NCBI GenBank assembly: GCA_007258455.2 | Contig: VDFB02000001.1 | Coordinates: forward strand, 13,067,918 to 13,131,917 | Source of the DNA: Sequoia sempervirens | Lineage: Eukaryota > Streptophyta > Pinopsida > Cupressales > Cupressaceae | Direction of reading: 5' to 3' | Length of the DNA stretch: 64,000 nt | Shown: one piece after another, positions 54,380-64,000 of the stretch | How positions within the stretch are numbered: position 1 is the stretch's first letter | How the letters are laid out: each line of letters starts with the position of its first letter | The notes under the pieces: model-generated | The model's database searches: none | What the model saw: the letters and a program-made list of their open reading frames with translations, nothing else | Told to the model about the DNA's origin: nothing | Program-made: the position numbers and the translations under genes

Positions 54380-55440
54380 TTGCACTTTCTACTAGTGTCG
54401 GTGATTAGGGTGCATCGAGCGATGCTGACGGCCTTGATAGAGAGATCTCAGAGACATCAAAATTTTTTCAGCTGATGGGGGAGATGACGGTGACACTGGA
54501 GGATGTATGGCACATCTTGAAGCTGCTGATAGCGGGATATTACTTAGTGATGTGGTATCGAGAGGGGCCGAGTTAGATCACACTATGACGGTGTTATTTG
54601 GATGCGACGACCTACCTCTACAGGGTCAACAGTTGGATCTAGATAGATGCTTGACAGTGGGGGTACCACCTCTGCCTTTATTTTTAGGTGGTCTGATCAA
54701 TGGGATATTGTTACCAGATTGTAGCAGGTGGTTCTGCAGTCTTCGGTTTATGAAGGCGATTCATCATATTGTCGAGTGGCATAAGGGACAAATCTCGTGG
54801 GGTACCTATGTCTTAGCACAGTTGTACAGGGATATGCATATGATTTTCTACCAGAATATAGTGAGTTTGACACACACAACCCTTCTACAGGTGTGGGAAT
54901 GGGAGCATATTATGGTGACTAGACCAATTGTAGTTAGGGAGGGAGATGAGGATGATAAGGAGCCAATGACATGGGGGTATGGAGAGGAGAGGGGTTGGAT
55001 TTTTTGGTATAGGAGGTCGGAAGATATGGAGGGATGGAGGAGGATGATGGATGATTTGTAGGAGAGACATATTATGGTGGCCATATATGTATCAAAACTT
55101 TAGGGGATGGAGGGAGGAGGGGGAGAGGCAAAGAGGGTATTTTATGAGCTAGTGTGTCTTGATTGGGAGTCTGTCGCACATAGTGGAGATGCATCGACCA
55201 GACAGGGTGGTGAGATAGTTTAGGCTAACACAGGGTATTCCAGTTGTGCTAATCAGGTTTCATCGACTCACCAAAGAGTGACCATGGGGCCCATGTTTAG
55301 ACTGAGGGAGGCAAGAGCAGCATGGGCAGCGACAGTGCAGATACCTTACCCCAAGAGATGTGTGGGAGTGGAGGATGTAGGAGTGATAGTATGATATGAT
55401 CGGTGGTTTCACAACCACTGATGGGAGAGGATTACACCAC
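54380..55440 (+). pseudogene. Antisense plant mobile domain (aminotransferase-like) frame
   Basis: Plus strand, opposite to pol. ALIERSQRHQNFF and the VTLEDVWHILKL motif (about 54430-54530) start a plant mobile domain. After a frameshift near 54540 the frame 54507-55061 continues with LFLGGLINGILLPDCSRWFC, ISWGTYVLAQLYRDMHMIFY and LLQVWEWEHIMVTRPIVV. The same phase carries on past stops to VQIPYPKRCVGV and YDRWFHNH near 55410, the usual domain end. Domestic relatives (MAIN/MAIL genes) act in silencing and meristem maintenance. Tat-type elements are known to carry extra, sometimes antisense, ORFs. Stops and the frameshift make this copy non-functional. Confidence 0.75.
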
Positions 55441-57580
55441 TGGTGCCTATTGTAGGAGCCGTAGGATTTGGATCAGAGGATGAGCGTTGGGGGGCGAGAG
55501 ATAAGATGAGATAGGCGCAGAGGGGGGGAGAGGGGATGGAGGTAGTAGGATAGCCAGCGAGGAGGAGGAGACAGCGGAGGAGGGCTAGGGCAGAGGTGGA
55601 TGTAGCAAAATTCATGGATGAGAGAGAGACAGTATGACAGGAGGGTGGAATAGGTCCAGAGCCAAATGCAGGGGGACAGGATGAGTCAGAGGTGGAGATG
55701 ATACACACAGTGGAGGGTGGAGCTGTTCAACAGACTAGTATAGGAGGTAGGGTATGACAGAGGAGAGTGTTGGTACGAGCTGAGCAGGGGGAGTGGGGAG
55801 AGGATAGACAGTAGGAGGGAGGCCAAGAGGAAATGGAGGCCAGGAGTTAGCCAAAAAGGGTAGCGAGTAGGAGACGACTAAGGAGGGTACAGACTGTGAC
55901 AGAGTAGGAGGGGATGGGAGGAGGTGGATAGTAGGATGGAGCCTGAGAGGAGATTGAGGCTAGGAGTCAGTTAGGGAGGATGGAGAGTAGGAGACAACAG
56001 AGGGGGGGTAGATTGTGGCAGGGCAGGGGCTTCCCATTGTAGAGATAGGGGAGAGTGAGGATGAGGAGCAGCAAGAGATAGGAGAGCTAAGGAGACTGAT
56101 GAGAGTGGGGAGGCATGGTCAGTCACAAAGAGTTTGGGTCCGCCCTACTATGGAGGACTTGGAGGTTCAGCAAGAGCAGGAAGGCAGGGGGGACGATGAT
56201 GCTATGGAGATAGATGGAGATGTTCATGATGTAGAGCCATTGGTAGTGGTGCCTGTCATTACCTCAGGAGATCCTATTGCTTAGCCAAGAGACACTGCAA
56301 GGAGGCTTTGGAGTATAGATCAGAGGTTGAGGGTAGCAAAGGCATAGGTGATCAGACTCAGAGTCAAGCTATCAAGAGTACCGGTAGTAGGTCAAAGAGA
56401 TTATGGACTTATGGTTGACCTCTTAACCACACAGGTAGAGGTGATGGGGAGGGAGAGAGAGAGATTGTAGGATATCATACAGGGGATACGAGATGAGTTA
56501 ATTGTTGTCAATTGGGACTGTGACAGACTACAGGTAGAGACTGTTATATTGCAGGCCAGGGGGAGTTAGAGGGGATGACAGATCATGTGTTAGCAGGCAG
56601 TGGGCAGCAGGTGGGTGATCTCCAATGGGAGCAAGATGAGCTATAGGATAGAGTGCATTGTTTAGAGCAGACAGTTAGAGATATGGGGTTGATACAGGAG
56701 AGAAAGAGAGGCAGGCGAGGGGGCAGGCCTGTATTATGCAAGTAGAGAGAGATGCAGCGCAGGTGCAGGTACAAGCAGTGGAGGCAGAGAGGGATATGGT
56801 GCAGGCACGGGTTCAGGTGCTGCAGAGTGAGAGAGAGTTGGCAGAGGCACAAATACAGTCTCTCTAGAGGAGGAGAGGAGGTAGTTTCAGAGCTATCAAT
56901 GCTGTAGAAAGAGCGAGATGCAGCAGTTTTGAGAGTGCAGGAGCTTCAGAGGGACAGGGATGGAGCAGTGGCTCGGTCATAGGCCACATAGAGGGAGAGA
57001 GATGTTGTAGAGATACGAATGCAGATGCTGCAGGGAGAGCGAGACGTAGTAGTGGTTCAGTTACAGGCCGCAGAGATGGAGAGAGATGCTGTAGAGATAC
57101 AGATGTAGATGTAGGGAGAGCGGGATGCAGTAGTGGCTCGGTGGCAGTCGGTGTAGGTCAATGGTGTGATAGAGACAGATACACAAGGGTTACAGGGGGA
57201 GAGGGATGCAATAGTGGCTAGGGAAATGGCTACTGAGGAGATGAGAGATCGAGTTCAGACAGAGATGGCACAATTACGACTATCTCAGGAGGCCTGGGAG
57301 TAGGAGAGGAGAGTGATCACGAGAGATCAAGATAGGTATCGTCAGGAGCAAAATTTTGCTCGGGTTCAGGTTGCTAAGCGAGGAGAATATGAGGGAGGCA
57401 GGATTTTGGATGGTCGCATATTACCATGCAGTTTCAAACCTGACACATCGGATATTCCAGTATGTTCGACAGACACCACAAATGCCAGTGCCATCCCAGT
57501 CATTGGGGACGCGGACTCGAGGTTATAGTGACTCACCGAGTGTTACACCAGGTAGGAGATCAGTACCAAATTCACCATAG
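55440..57580 (+). pseudogene. Charged coiled-coil tail of the antisense module
   Basis: Purine-rich plus-strand sequence gives Arg/Glu-rich text in changing frames (for example 56015-56284, acidic; GESEDEEQQEIGELRRLMRV). From 56880 to 57240 an imperfect repeat encodes ERDAVVARLQ-like heptads, a classical coiled coil. Coiled-coil tails of this kind often follow plant mobile domains in retroelement-borne copies. The last open piece (57313-57528, DQDRYRQEQNFARVQVAKR) belongs to the same module. Many stops are present. Confidence 0.5.
56913..57160 (+). repeat. Imperfect tandem repeat encoding coiled-coil heptads
   Basis: GAGAGAGATG(C/T)TGTAGAGATAC and GAGAGCG(A/G)GA(C/T)G(C/T)AGTAGTGG segments recur at 56993, 57020, 57077 and 57115. 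They vary by substitutions and small indels and give ERD-VV-RLQ-like peptide repeats in the module. Confidence 0.6.
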
Positions 57581-57599
57581 AGATCAGATGTGGGTAGCT

Positions 57600-60030
57600 C
57601 ATTTGGGAGATGACAGGTTACTGAGTTTTTGACAGATGTAGGGTGGAGCGTGTAGTATTTATCAATAGAGATCAAAGATGCTCTACATCTTTAGATTTTG
57701 TACCTTATTTGATGATGTATGAGGGCTATGTGATTGATATATGATAGATTTTGATGTATGATGGACATATGACGTACATTGTATTACTTTGATTATGATA
57801 TAGGACAGTCCTTATTGACACTATGTAGTATGTTTCCTTTTGTGATGGGTGATTCAATTTATGTATGCACATGTATATGATATTTCCTACTTATGTAGAT
57901 GGATACTTTGGTTGATTTATGCACATGTTTATGATACTACAGACTTATGTGGATGTATGAAGATATGATACTTTATGCCTATGTGGATGTATGAGTTGAT
58001 TTATTTATGCACATGTTTATGAGATGATAATGGATGATTGGGTTTATATATTTTTGGAATATGGATGATTATATTAATGTAGATATTCAGATGGTGATGT
58101 GATGTACGCATAGGTTATATCTAGGATGACTTATGTGTATGGATGCCTAGTTGATTTATTGACATGTATGTATATGTGTATGATGAATTCTGTATGAATT
58201 TTTTATATATGCAGGATGTAATGTATTATGAGTCTAACACCTTGTGATGCAGGTGGCCATGCATGCATGGATCTAACATGTTGTGATGCAGGTGGTGATG
58301 TATGTGTGGTTAATAGAATGAACCTATTGTGTGATAATGCTCTTGTAATTTATAGTGAATTAAGAATGAAAGGAAATAACCCATGGTCATAAGCGTAATA
58401 AGAACTGACATGATAATAGAAGATGGGTATGTAGTGATTGTGAAAAATGGGTGTAATTTGTCACCTGTCAAAAACTTTTAGTATCCTGAGAAGAATGGGA
58501 GAGAGCAGGATAAAGTATTTGCACAACCAAAATCATAGGGTGAATGCAATGCAACAGATGATGAAATGCAATCCTAATATGAGTTACCATCTACAAAGCA
58601 CTGATTTTTGCTATAGCATAAGATACCAGATACCCTGACATGTAATACCAAGGCGAGTTGGTATCCAATGCATGAAAAAAACACAGGAAATAGAAAGGGT
58701 ACCCCGACACCCTAAGGTTATGATGACCTTGGTCGGGCCAGGTATTCGGATAACCACAAACACACAAGGATGCCTTAGCGCAAAACAAGGCCTTAGGGAT
58801 CTTGGTGGGTAGTACATGGGACAACCGAGAAGAAAACATCAAAGAAAAGAGCAAGATAAGCCCCTATGTAGACGAGTCAAAGCACACCCTGATATGATGG
58901 ATCAAGGCGACTGTGACAAGTGTTGATAGTGAGCTCAAACAATAAATAAACTCCACAACATCAAATGATTGCAATCAATTACAAAATGTCCTTTGCCATA
59001 GGTTCAAGGGGATGGATGGGATTGATGAGGTCTGCTAGGAAGGATGCATCTTGTTGAGACCGATGATGGATACTAAACTAAAATGACCCAGTTTGACACC
59101 AGATGTTTTTCATTAACCAAATATTCTGATAATAGGGGATTTTATTTGAGAATAATGAGTCAAACAAGGACACGAATTGACATATCCTACAGACCTAGGA
59201 GCTTGGGGGTCAATCAAAGATTAGCCTTGCCTACGTGAAAGTGCAGAGCCCTCGTAGTTCATGAAAAGACTATGGATAAAGTGGAATGAGAACCATGGTG
59301 ACTGATGATGAATGACATGATACACAAATGTCTCGGGATAGGTTCAAAAGCGAAAAGGAGGTAATGAAGACAGCTGATGGATGACCATCACGGGATGGTA
59401 AAAAAGGCCCCGAGGGCAGATCAAATGATCAACCTTACCTACGTGAAAGCGTAGGGGCAACGTAGTTTGACTGAGGACTAGAAAGACCAACGTGACATGA
59501 TGAGATCTAGATGGAGATCGACACAATGGATGATCCTATGTGATGACACAGACCGACTGAAAAGGGGACGAATGACATAAGCTCAAGGTGGGATACTGAA
59601 AAGCTCAAGATGAGGGAGAGCCTAAATGGATCGTCCAATGCTCAATCAAAATATACCAAGCGGTTAAGAATGGGATGGGTGAGGATGATAGTGCAGATGA
59701 AAGAAAAAAATAACTAGGATGCCAAGTAGATAATGATTAAGCCTTCTACAAGTGATGCCTATTACCAGGTTTTCACCACCCGTACTTATCCAAGGCATCA
59801 CCAAAAGGTGGTTTTCACCATAGGATGGATTTATTTCTTTTTACTATTTTTGGATTTTTCTGATTTTTTTGATTTTTTGATTTTTTTGATTAGGTGGGGT
59901 TACCGAGCAGACTTAGGTGTAGAAATTTTTTAGATGCATGATATTGATGGGTTCTTCGAGGGGCTCTCCTTCAAGAGTAGTCAACCTGTATGCCCCAAAT
60001 CCATATTTGGTGGCTATGACATAAGGCCCC
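57600..60030. other. Non-coding spacer between integrase and antisense module
   Basis: About 2.4 kb without a credible frame. 57840-58030 repeats TTATGCACATGTTTATGA-like segments. At 58233 and 58272 a 24-bp segment (TCTAACA..TTGTGATGCAGG) is repeated with two changes. CCTACGTGAAAG recurs near 59221 and 59438. A T-rich ATTTTTTTGATT run lies at 59845-59892. Consistent with the long 3' non-coding region of Tat-type elements. Confidence 0.5.
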
Positions 60031-60032
60031 AA

Positions 60033-61240
60033 CTAGTTTGCCTCAAATTTTCCTTTCTTGTCTCGATCTTGTTGAGTACGCTGATTTTCTTTAAGGACAA
60101 GATCGCCCACTTGGAATTGACGAGGATGAACCTTTTTATTGTAATTACATTTGAGGCGGTTTTGGTATGCTTGCAGATGATCATAGGCTTTGATTCTTCG
60201 TTCATCAAGTAACTCCAGTTGTGCAAGTCGTACAACACAAGCATCTTCCTCGCTAATAAGATTCTTCAGAGAAATCCTCAGTGATGGGAGCTCAACTTCA
60301 ATTGGCCAGACGGTTTTAGCACCATACACTAAGGAATAGGGGGTGGCACCTGTAGGGGTGCAGATGGATGTGTGATATGCCCAGAGGGCGGGATGAATAT
60401 GGAGGTGCCAATCTCGACCAGTGTTATTGACAACCTTTTTGAGGATGCAGATAAGGGTCTTGTTGGTTGCTTTTTCTTGACCATTCCTTTGGGGATAATA
60501 AGGCGTTGACCAACGATGCTGGATATGAAAGGTGTCGCAAAGGTGTTTCATGGCTTAGTTTTTGAAGGGTTTTCCGTTATCGGAGAGGATGGTGGATGGG
60601 ATACCATATCTGCAGAGAATATGGTAAAGGATGAATTTTGAGATCTGAATACCGGTGATCCTCTGAGAGTGGTATTGCTTCCACCCCTTAGTGAAGTATT
60701 CAGTGGGATACCATATCTGCAGAGAATATGGTAAAGGATGAATTTTGAGATCTGAATACCGGTGATCCTCTGAGAGTGGTATTGCTTCCACCCCTTATCT
60801 GAATGTATGGTCGTCAGATGATGGTGGGTAAATCTTGCCAATCAAGTTGAAACCCCATTGAGAGAATGGCCACGGTGCTAGGAGGGGCTAGAGATCCTAT
60901 GCTGGAGCATGAATTAAATATGCATGTTGTTGACAGGGAAGGCATTTCTTCACAAATTCACAAGCATCATGTTCTAGTGTAGGCCAGTAATATCCTGCTC
61001 AGAGAATCCTTTTGGCCAAAGCCATACCATTTGAGTGAGCCCCACAAACACCACTATGTACTTCCATTAGTGCAGTGTGGGCCTCAGTCTCATTTAGACA
61101 TCTAAGGAGGATTCGATGATACCCGCAATGATAAAGTGTATTAGCAATGATAATGTATCAGGAAGAGCGATGAATAAAGGCTTTGTGTTGATTACGTGTA
61201 AGATCTGGGGGTAGAATATTATCATGGAGATAGACATATA
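60033..61240 (-). pseudogene. Tat integrase remnant
   Basis: GYYWPTLEHDACEFVKKCLP (about 60990-60930) is the HHCC zinc region with its C-x2-C part. WGFNLIGKIYPP (about 60860) is the first catalytic block. HRWSTPYYPQRNGQ (about 60515-60475) is the final glutamate block, here with Gln-Glu after the Gly shift. A C-terminal domain with DERRIKAYDHLQAYQNRLK and FQVGDLVLKE (60190-60090) follows. An exact 107-bp-period duplication at 60597-60797 breaks the frame in the catalytic core. Integrase inserts element cDNA into the genome; this copy cannot work. Confidence 0.85.
60597..60797. repeat. Exact 94-bp duplication (period 107) in the integrase
   Basis: 60597-60690 and 60704-60797 are identical over 94 bp, separated by 13 bp (GTGAAGTATTCAG). 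The duplication adds 107 bp, shifts the frame and repeats part of the integrase core. Perfect identity suggests a recent event or an assembly artefact. Confidence 0.95.
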
Positions 61241-61322
61241 TGTCCTGGTACCAGGGGGAAGCAGGACCCACGATATCGCACACTATGGCAGTCTCAGGAA
61301 TATCATATGCTGCGATTAAAAT

Positions 61323-62003
61323 TTATTCTACAAGGAACTCACATTCTGTCCGATCTTTGGGCATGTCAATCAGGGAGCCGATAGTGGCCATTGCATCAAC
61401 TACTTTATTCTGTACCCTAGGAATTTGGTCCAATTGTATAAAGGTGAAATATTTCTTGAAATCATCCACCATGCACTTGTAGGGTAATAGCTTATCATAT
61501 TTTGTTAGGAACTCATCATTAACTTGCTTAATGACTAGCAAAGAATCCCCAAAGACTTTCAAATGAGTTATGTGCCACTTCTTTGCAATTCGGAGGCTGA
61601 TGAGGAGAGCTTCATATTTTTCCATATTGTCGATACACGAGAATGCTATCCTGAATGATTTTGGAATGTAGTCACCTTGAGGAGTAACTAATAAAATCCT
61701 TGCGCCTGATCCATTATGAGTATAGGCACCATCAAAATACAGTGTCCAAGTTGGCGCTTCTGGAACTGTGTAAAATTCTTCGTCTGGGAATTCAGTGTTC
61801 AGAGGATAAGCATCTACTAATGGTGCCTCGGCCAATTGATCAGCTATGACCTGTCTCTTTATGGTTTTTTGCTCCACATACTCTATGTCAAATTCACTTA
61901 GGAGCATGACCCACTTGGCCATGTGGCTAGTCAAGGTGGTGCTGGACAACAGATACTTTAGTGGATCAATCTTAGCAATTAATTTGACGGGATGGCTGAG
62001 CAT
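61323..62003 (-). pseudogene. Second (archaeal-type) RNase H of the Tat element
   Basis: The open 226-codon frame begins with the end of the gypsy RNase H and connection (AKWVMLLSEFDIEYVEQKTI, about 61920-61860). It then enters a second RNase H domain: WTLYFDGAYTHNGSGARILL (first Asp, about 61750), MEKYEALLISLRIAKK (Glu block, about 61625-61575), FGDSLLVIKQVNDEF (Asp block, about 61555-61510) and VQNKVVDAMATIGS (last Asp region, about 61410). A complete second RNase H is diagnostic of the Tat lineage. All four acidic positions seem to be kept. Confidence 0.85.
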
Positions 62004-62009
62004 GTAATA

Positions 62010-62216
62010 TCAGAGTTTTTGTGTGTTGAAGACTACTGCGAGGCAAGATTTTTCCATGGGAGAGTAGTTTAATTCATAGCCGACCAGTGTCTGACTGATG
62101 TAGTAGATTGCTCTCTCTTTAGGTGATTCATCATGTTGCACCAACAATGCCCCCAGCGTGATTGAAGTGGCAGAGATATAAAGCAGGAAGGGTTTCCCTG
62201 GAATAGGTGGCATCAA
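62010..62216 (-). pseudogene. Gypsy RNase H fragment
   Basis: The frame reads PGKPFLLYISATSITLGALL and YYISQTLVGYELNYSPMEKS, the usual first RNase H of gypsy pol. The first catalytic Asp (normally YI-S/D) reads as Ser here. It is separated from RT by a 20-bp tandem duplication and from the next frame by a stop. Confidence 0.75.
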
Positions 62217-62278
62217 GATTGGTGGATGAGCTAAATATTCCTTGATTTTATCGAAACCTATCTGACACTGTTGATTCC

Positions 62279-62318
62279 ATCAGAAGGTGGAGTCTTTCAT
62301 CAGAAGGTGGAGTCTTTC
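62279..62318. repeat. 20-bp tandem duplication at the RT / RNase H junction
   Basis: ATCAGAAGGTGGAGTCTTTC occurs twice in direct succession at 62279-62298 and 62299-62318. As 20 is not divisible by three, it shifts the frame exactly where the RT frame ends (62300). Confidence 0.95.
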
Positions 62319-63280
62319 TTCAGAAGATGAGTGAATGGCTGACACTTATCTGCAAGCTGGGCTATGAACTGACAGATGGATTGCATCTTCCCTTGGAGGC
62401 TTCTTAACTGCTTCAAATTGCATGGGGGTGGCATGTCCAGAATAGCTTTTACCTTGGTGGGATCAACTTCAATACCCATTCGAGAGACTATAAAACTCAA
62501 TAGTTTTCCTAACGTAACACCAAAGACACACTTTTTTGGATTTAGTCGTAACTTGTAATGTTCCAACCATTCAAAGATCTTTTTCAGGACGGTAGGATGT
62601 TTTGCTCGGGTTCTGGATTTTCCTAACAAGTCATTGACATAATCCTCCATGACGATATGGATGAGGTCATGGAAGATGATTGTCATTGCCCTCTGATATG
62701 TTGCCCCCGCATTTTTGAGACCAAAGGGCATAACATCGTAACAGAAAGTACCCCAAGGTGTTGTGAAATTGGTCTTGTGTTGGTCTTCAGGTGCAATTCG
62801 GATCTGATTATAACCAGAGAAACAATCCATAAGGGACAACATCTCATGTCCTACTATGAGGTCGACCAACATGTCAATGTTAGGCAGAGGGAAATCGTCC
62901 TTTGTGTAAGCCTTGTTAAGATCCCTGAAGTCTGTGCGGATCTAAATGTCTCCATTTGGTTTGGCAACTGGTACTATATTGGAGATCCACTCAGAGTAGT
63001 CAATTGGTCTGATAAAACCTGCATTTAGTAATTTCTCCAATTCCTTGACTAATAAGGCTACCTGTGGGTGCATTTTGTGGAGCTTCTGTTTGACTAGCTT
63101 GGCATCAGGGCGAATGTCTAGATGATGGACCACTAAAGCGGGGTCCAAGCCTGGCATGTCTAAATATGACCAAGAAAAGTTAACAACACCCTCTTGGAGT
63201 AACTGGACAATGACTGCATATTTTGGATCTGAGAGTGATTTAGCTACATAGGTGATTTTAGGGTTTTCAGTAGTACCCAA
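62300..63280 (-). pseudogene. Tat reverse transcriptase
   Basis: The N-terminal part (63280-62942) has MPGLDPALVVHHLDIRPDAK, LLNAGFIRPIDYSEWISNIV and PVAKPNGDI. After a stop next to 62942 (where the arginine-rich motif begins) the main frame (62872-62300) carries the MLSLMDCFSGYNQIRIAPED block (first Asp), FCYDVMPFGLKNAGATYQRA, and the catalytic YVDD box altered to YVNDLLG. It continues with HYKLRLNPKKCVFGV and LRSLQGKMQSICQFIAQLAD. The changed box and the stop indicate an inactive copy. Confidence 0.85.
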
Positions 63281-63299
63281 ATTAACTTCTTGAGTCTCT

Positions 63300-64000
63300 T
63301 CAATTAGGATGGACGATCATGTAGATAACTGAGTTCCCACAAGGGGAAGATGAACATCTCCATCCTCCAGCGCCTCTTCAATGTTTTCACCATCGAATGT
63401 GTCCTTTATTTTTACTTTTTCAAGGTCAGGAAGTGCCTCGGGGAGGTTTTCACTATTTGGTCATTTTTTTATTTTTCTTGTTTATATTTTTGCGACTGGA
63501 GTGTTCATCCTCCCCCAATCCCATGAGGTTGACATATGTATCCTCAGACATATTGATGGGTGTGCTTTCACGTAGGTCCCAATCAATAAGCTCAGGGTGA
63601 CGAAGGGATAGGCTAATGGTATAGATGGATAAGCATTCAAACATGGATGACAAGTCAGTGTGATAGACATCATCGTATGCATGTATGATGGATTCCTCCT
63701 CCGGTATGTCTTCCAATGAGCCATCGTCCACAGCGACACATGGATTCCTCCTCAGGTATGTCTTCCAATGAACCATCGTATGATAAGTATTAGATGATGT
63801 TGTAAGGCCTTTCTTCTTTTTGTCGTATCTAATGCCTATGTTCTTTGGCAACTTTGATGTATCAATAGGTTGTAACCGCCCTTGTTCTTCTTTACCTAGG
63901 CCCTTGTCTTGGTAATTATACTTCTCTGCAAACTTAGTTGACCATGGATATGCTTCCTGAAAGTATTCCTTTAGAGGAGGATCTGGTTGGGGTTCTTCTT
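63300..64000 (-). pseudogene. Tat protease-RT linker region, partial
   Basis: Minus-strand text from the window edge reads a basic segment (KNIGIRYDKKKKGL, about 63850), then acidic DDGSLEDIPEEESIIHAYDD, RHPELIDWDLRESTPI and a Lys-rich stretch near 63470. It continues with stops into the segment before RT. The protease active site is not seen and must lie beyond the window. A 40-bp near-duplicate occurs at 63688 and 63740. Confidence 0.6.
63688..63779. repeat. 40-bp near-tandem duplicate (period 52)
   Basis: GATTCCTCCTC(C/A)GGTATGTC and the following TTCCAATGA(G/A)CCATCGT occur at about 63690-63727 and 63742-63779 with two substitutions. The 52-bp shift changes frame. Confidence 0.85.

Larger units (their letters stand above)
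51430..64000 (-). mobile_element. Tat-lineage Ty3/gypsy retrotransposon (5' end beyond window)
   Basis: At least 12.5 kb. On the minus strand: gag/protease linker at the right edge, RT, RNase H, a second archaeal-type RNase H, integrase (to about 60030), a 7-kb region with an oppositely oriented open module, polypurine tract (52749-52736), and 3' LTR (52735-51430). The double RNase H and long 3' region with extra ORF are marks of Tat-type elements. It inserted into the copia remnant at about 51410-51430. The left edge (TGCAATGG, 51430) is approximate. Confidence 0.85.

Noticed and set aside
57313..58854. Small frames on both strands after the antisense module
   Set aside because: Apart from the end of the coiled-coil module they are short, inconsistent in phase and lie in the non-coding 3' region of the Tat element.
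1..64000. tRNA, rRNA or other structural RNA genes
   Set aside because: I looked for tRNA arms with A/B box patterns and rRNA landmarks by eye and saw none; the tRNA-like signals are retroelement primer-binding sites only.

Overview
This is a stretch of a large, repeat-packed seed-plant nuclear genome. Plant-type LINEs with RNase H, Ty1/copia and Ty3/gypsy (Tat-type) elements, a plant mobile domain and an mTERF pseudogene all point to a plant. The density of old, nested, stop-riddled retroelements and the very long LTRs suggest a gymnosperm-sized genome; the species cannot be read from the sequence. No intact host gene was found.

Layout. 1-2694: 5' part of a Ty3/gypsy element (minus). 3990-8204: decayed LINE A (plus), with a 193-codon open frame downstream of its RNase H. 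10553-10596: a tail-only retro-insertion. 11014-15853: a copia element with both LTRs but no recognisable integrase core, lying inside older LINE-like coding debris. 18321-25276: LINE D (minus), close to full length, bounded by an exact 17-bp target-site duplication (TSD). 25550-27115: an isolated LINE ORF1 (LINE C). 27236-45578: LINE B (minus), bounded by an exact 19-bp TSD and split by three later insertions: a 1.5-kb copia-type solo LTR (29016-30527); a roughly 4-kb outer LTR-like unit (31889-43456); and, nested in the latter, a complete non-autonomous LTR element (33041-40606) with 2.7-kb LTRs and one gag-like frame. 46755-48008: mTERF pseudogene with three in-frame stops. 48060-51410: copia remnant cut by the next element. 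51430-64000: a Tat-lineage Ty3/gypsy element (minus, gag beyond the window) with two RNase H domains. Between its integrase and 3' LTR it carries an oppositely oriented frame with a plant mobile domain and a 21-bp minisatellite.

How it fits together. Nesting and TSDs give a relative order: LINE B first, then the LTR insertions in it, then the 33041-40606 element inside the outer unit. LINE D and LINE B share an ATGA stop/start overlap between ORF1 and ORF2, which suggests coupled translation. Many in-frame stops are TAG/TAA where the element family normally has glutamine, as expected from C-to-T decay of silenced DNA. The least expected structures are the kilobase arrays of near-palindromic TCG(G/C)CGA motifs shared by two otherwise different LTR types, and the antisense plant-mobile-domain module of the Tat element.
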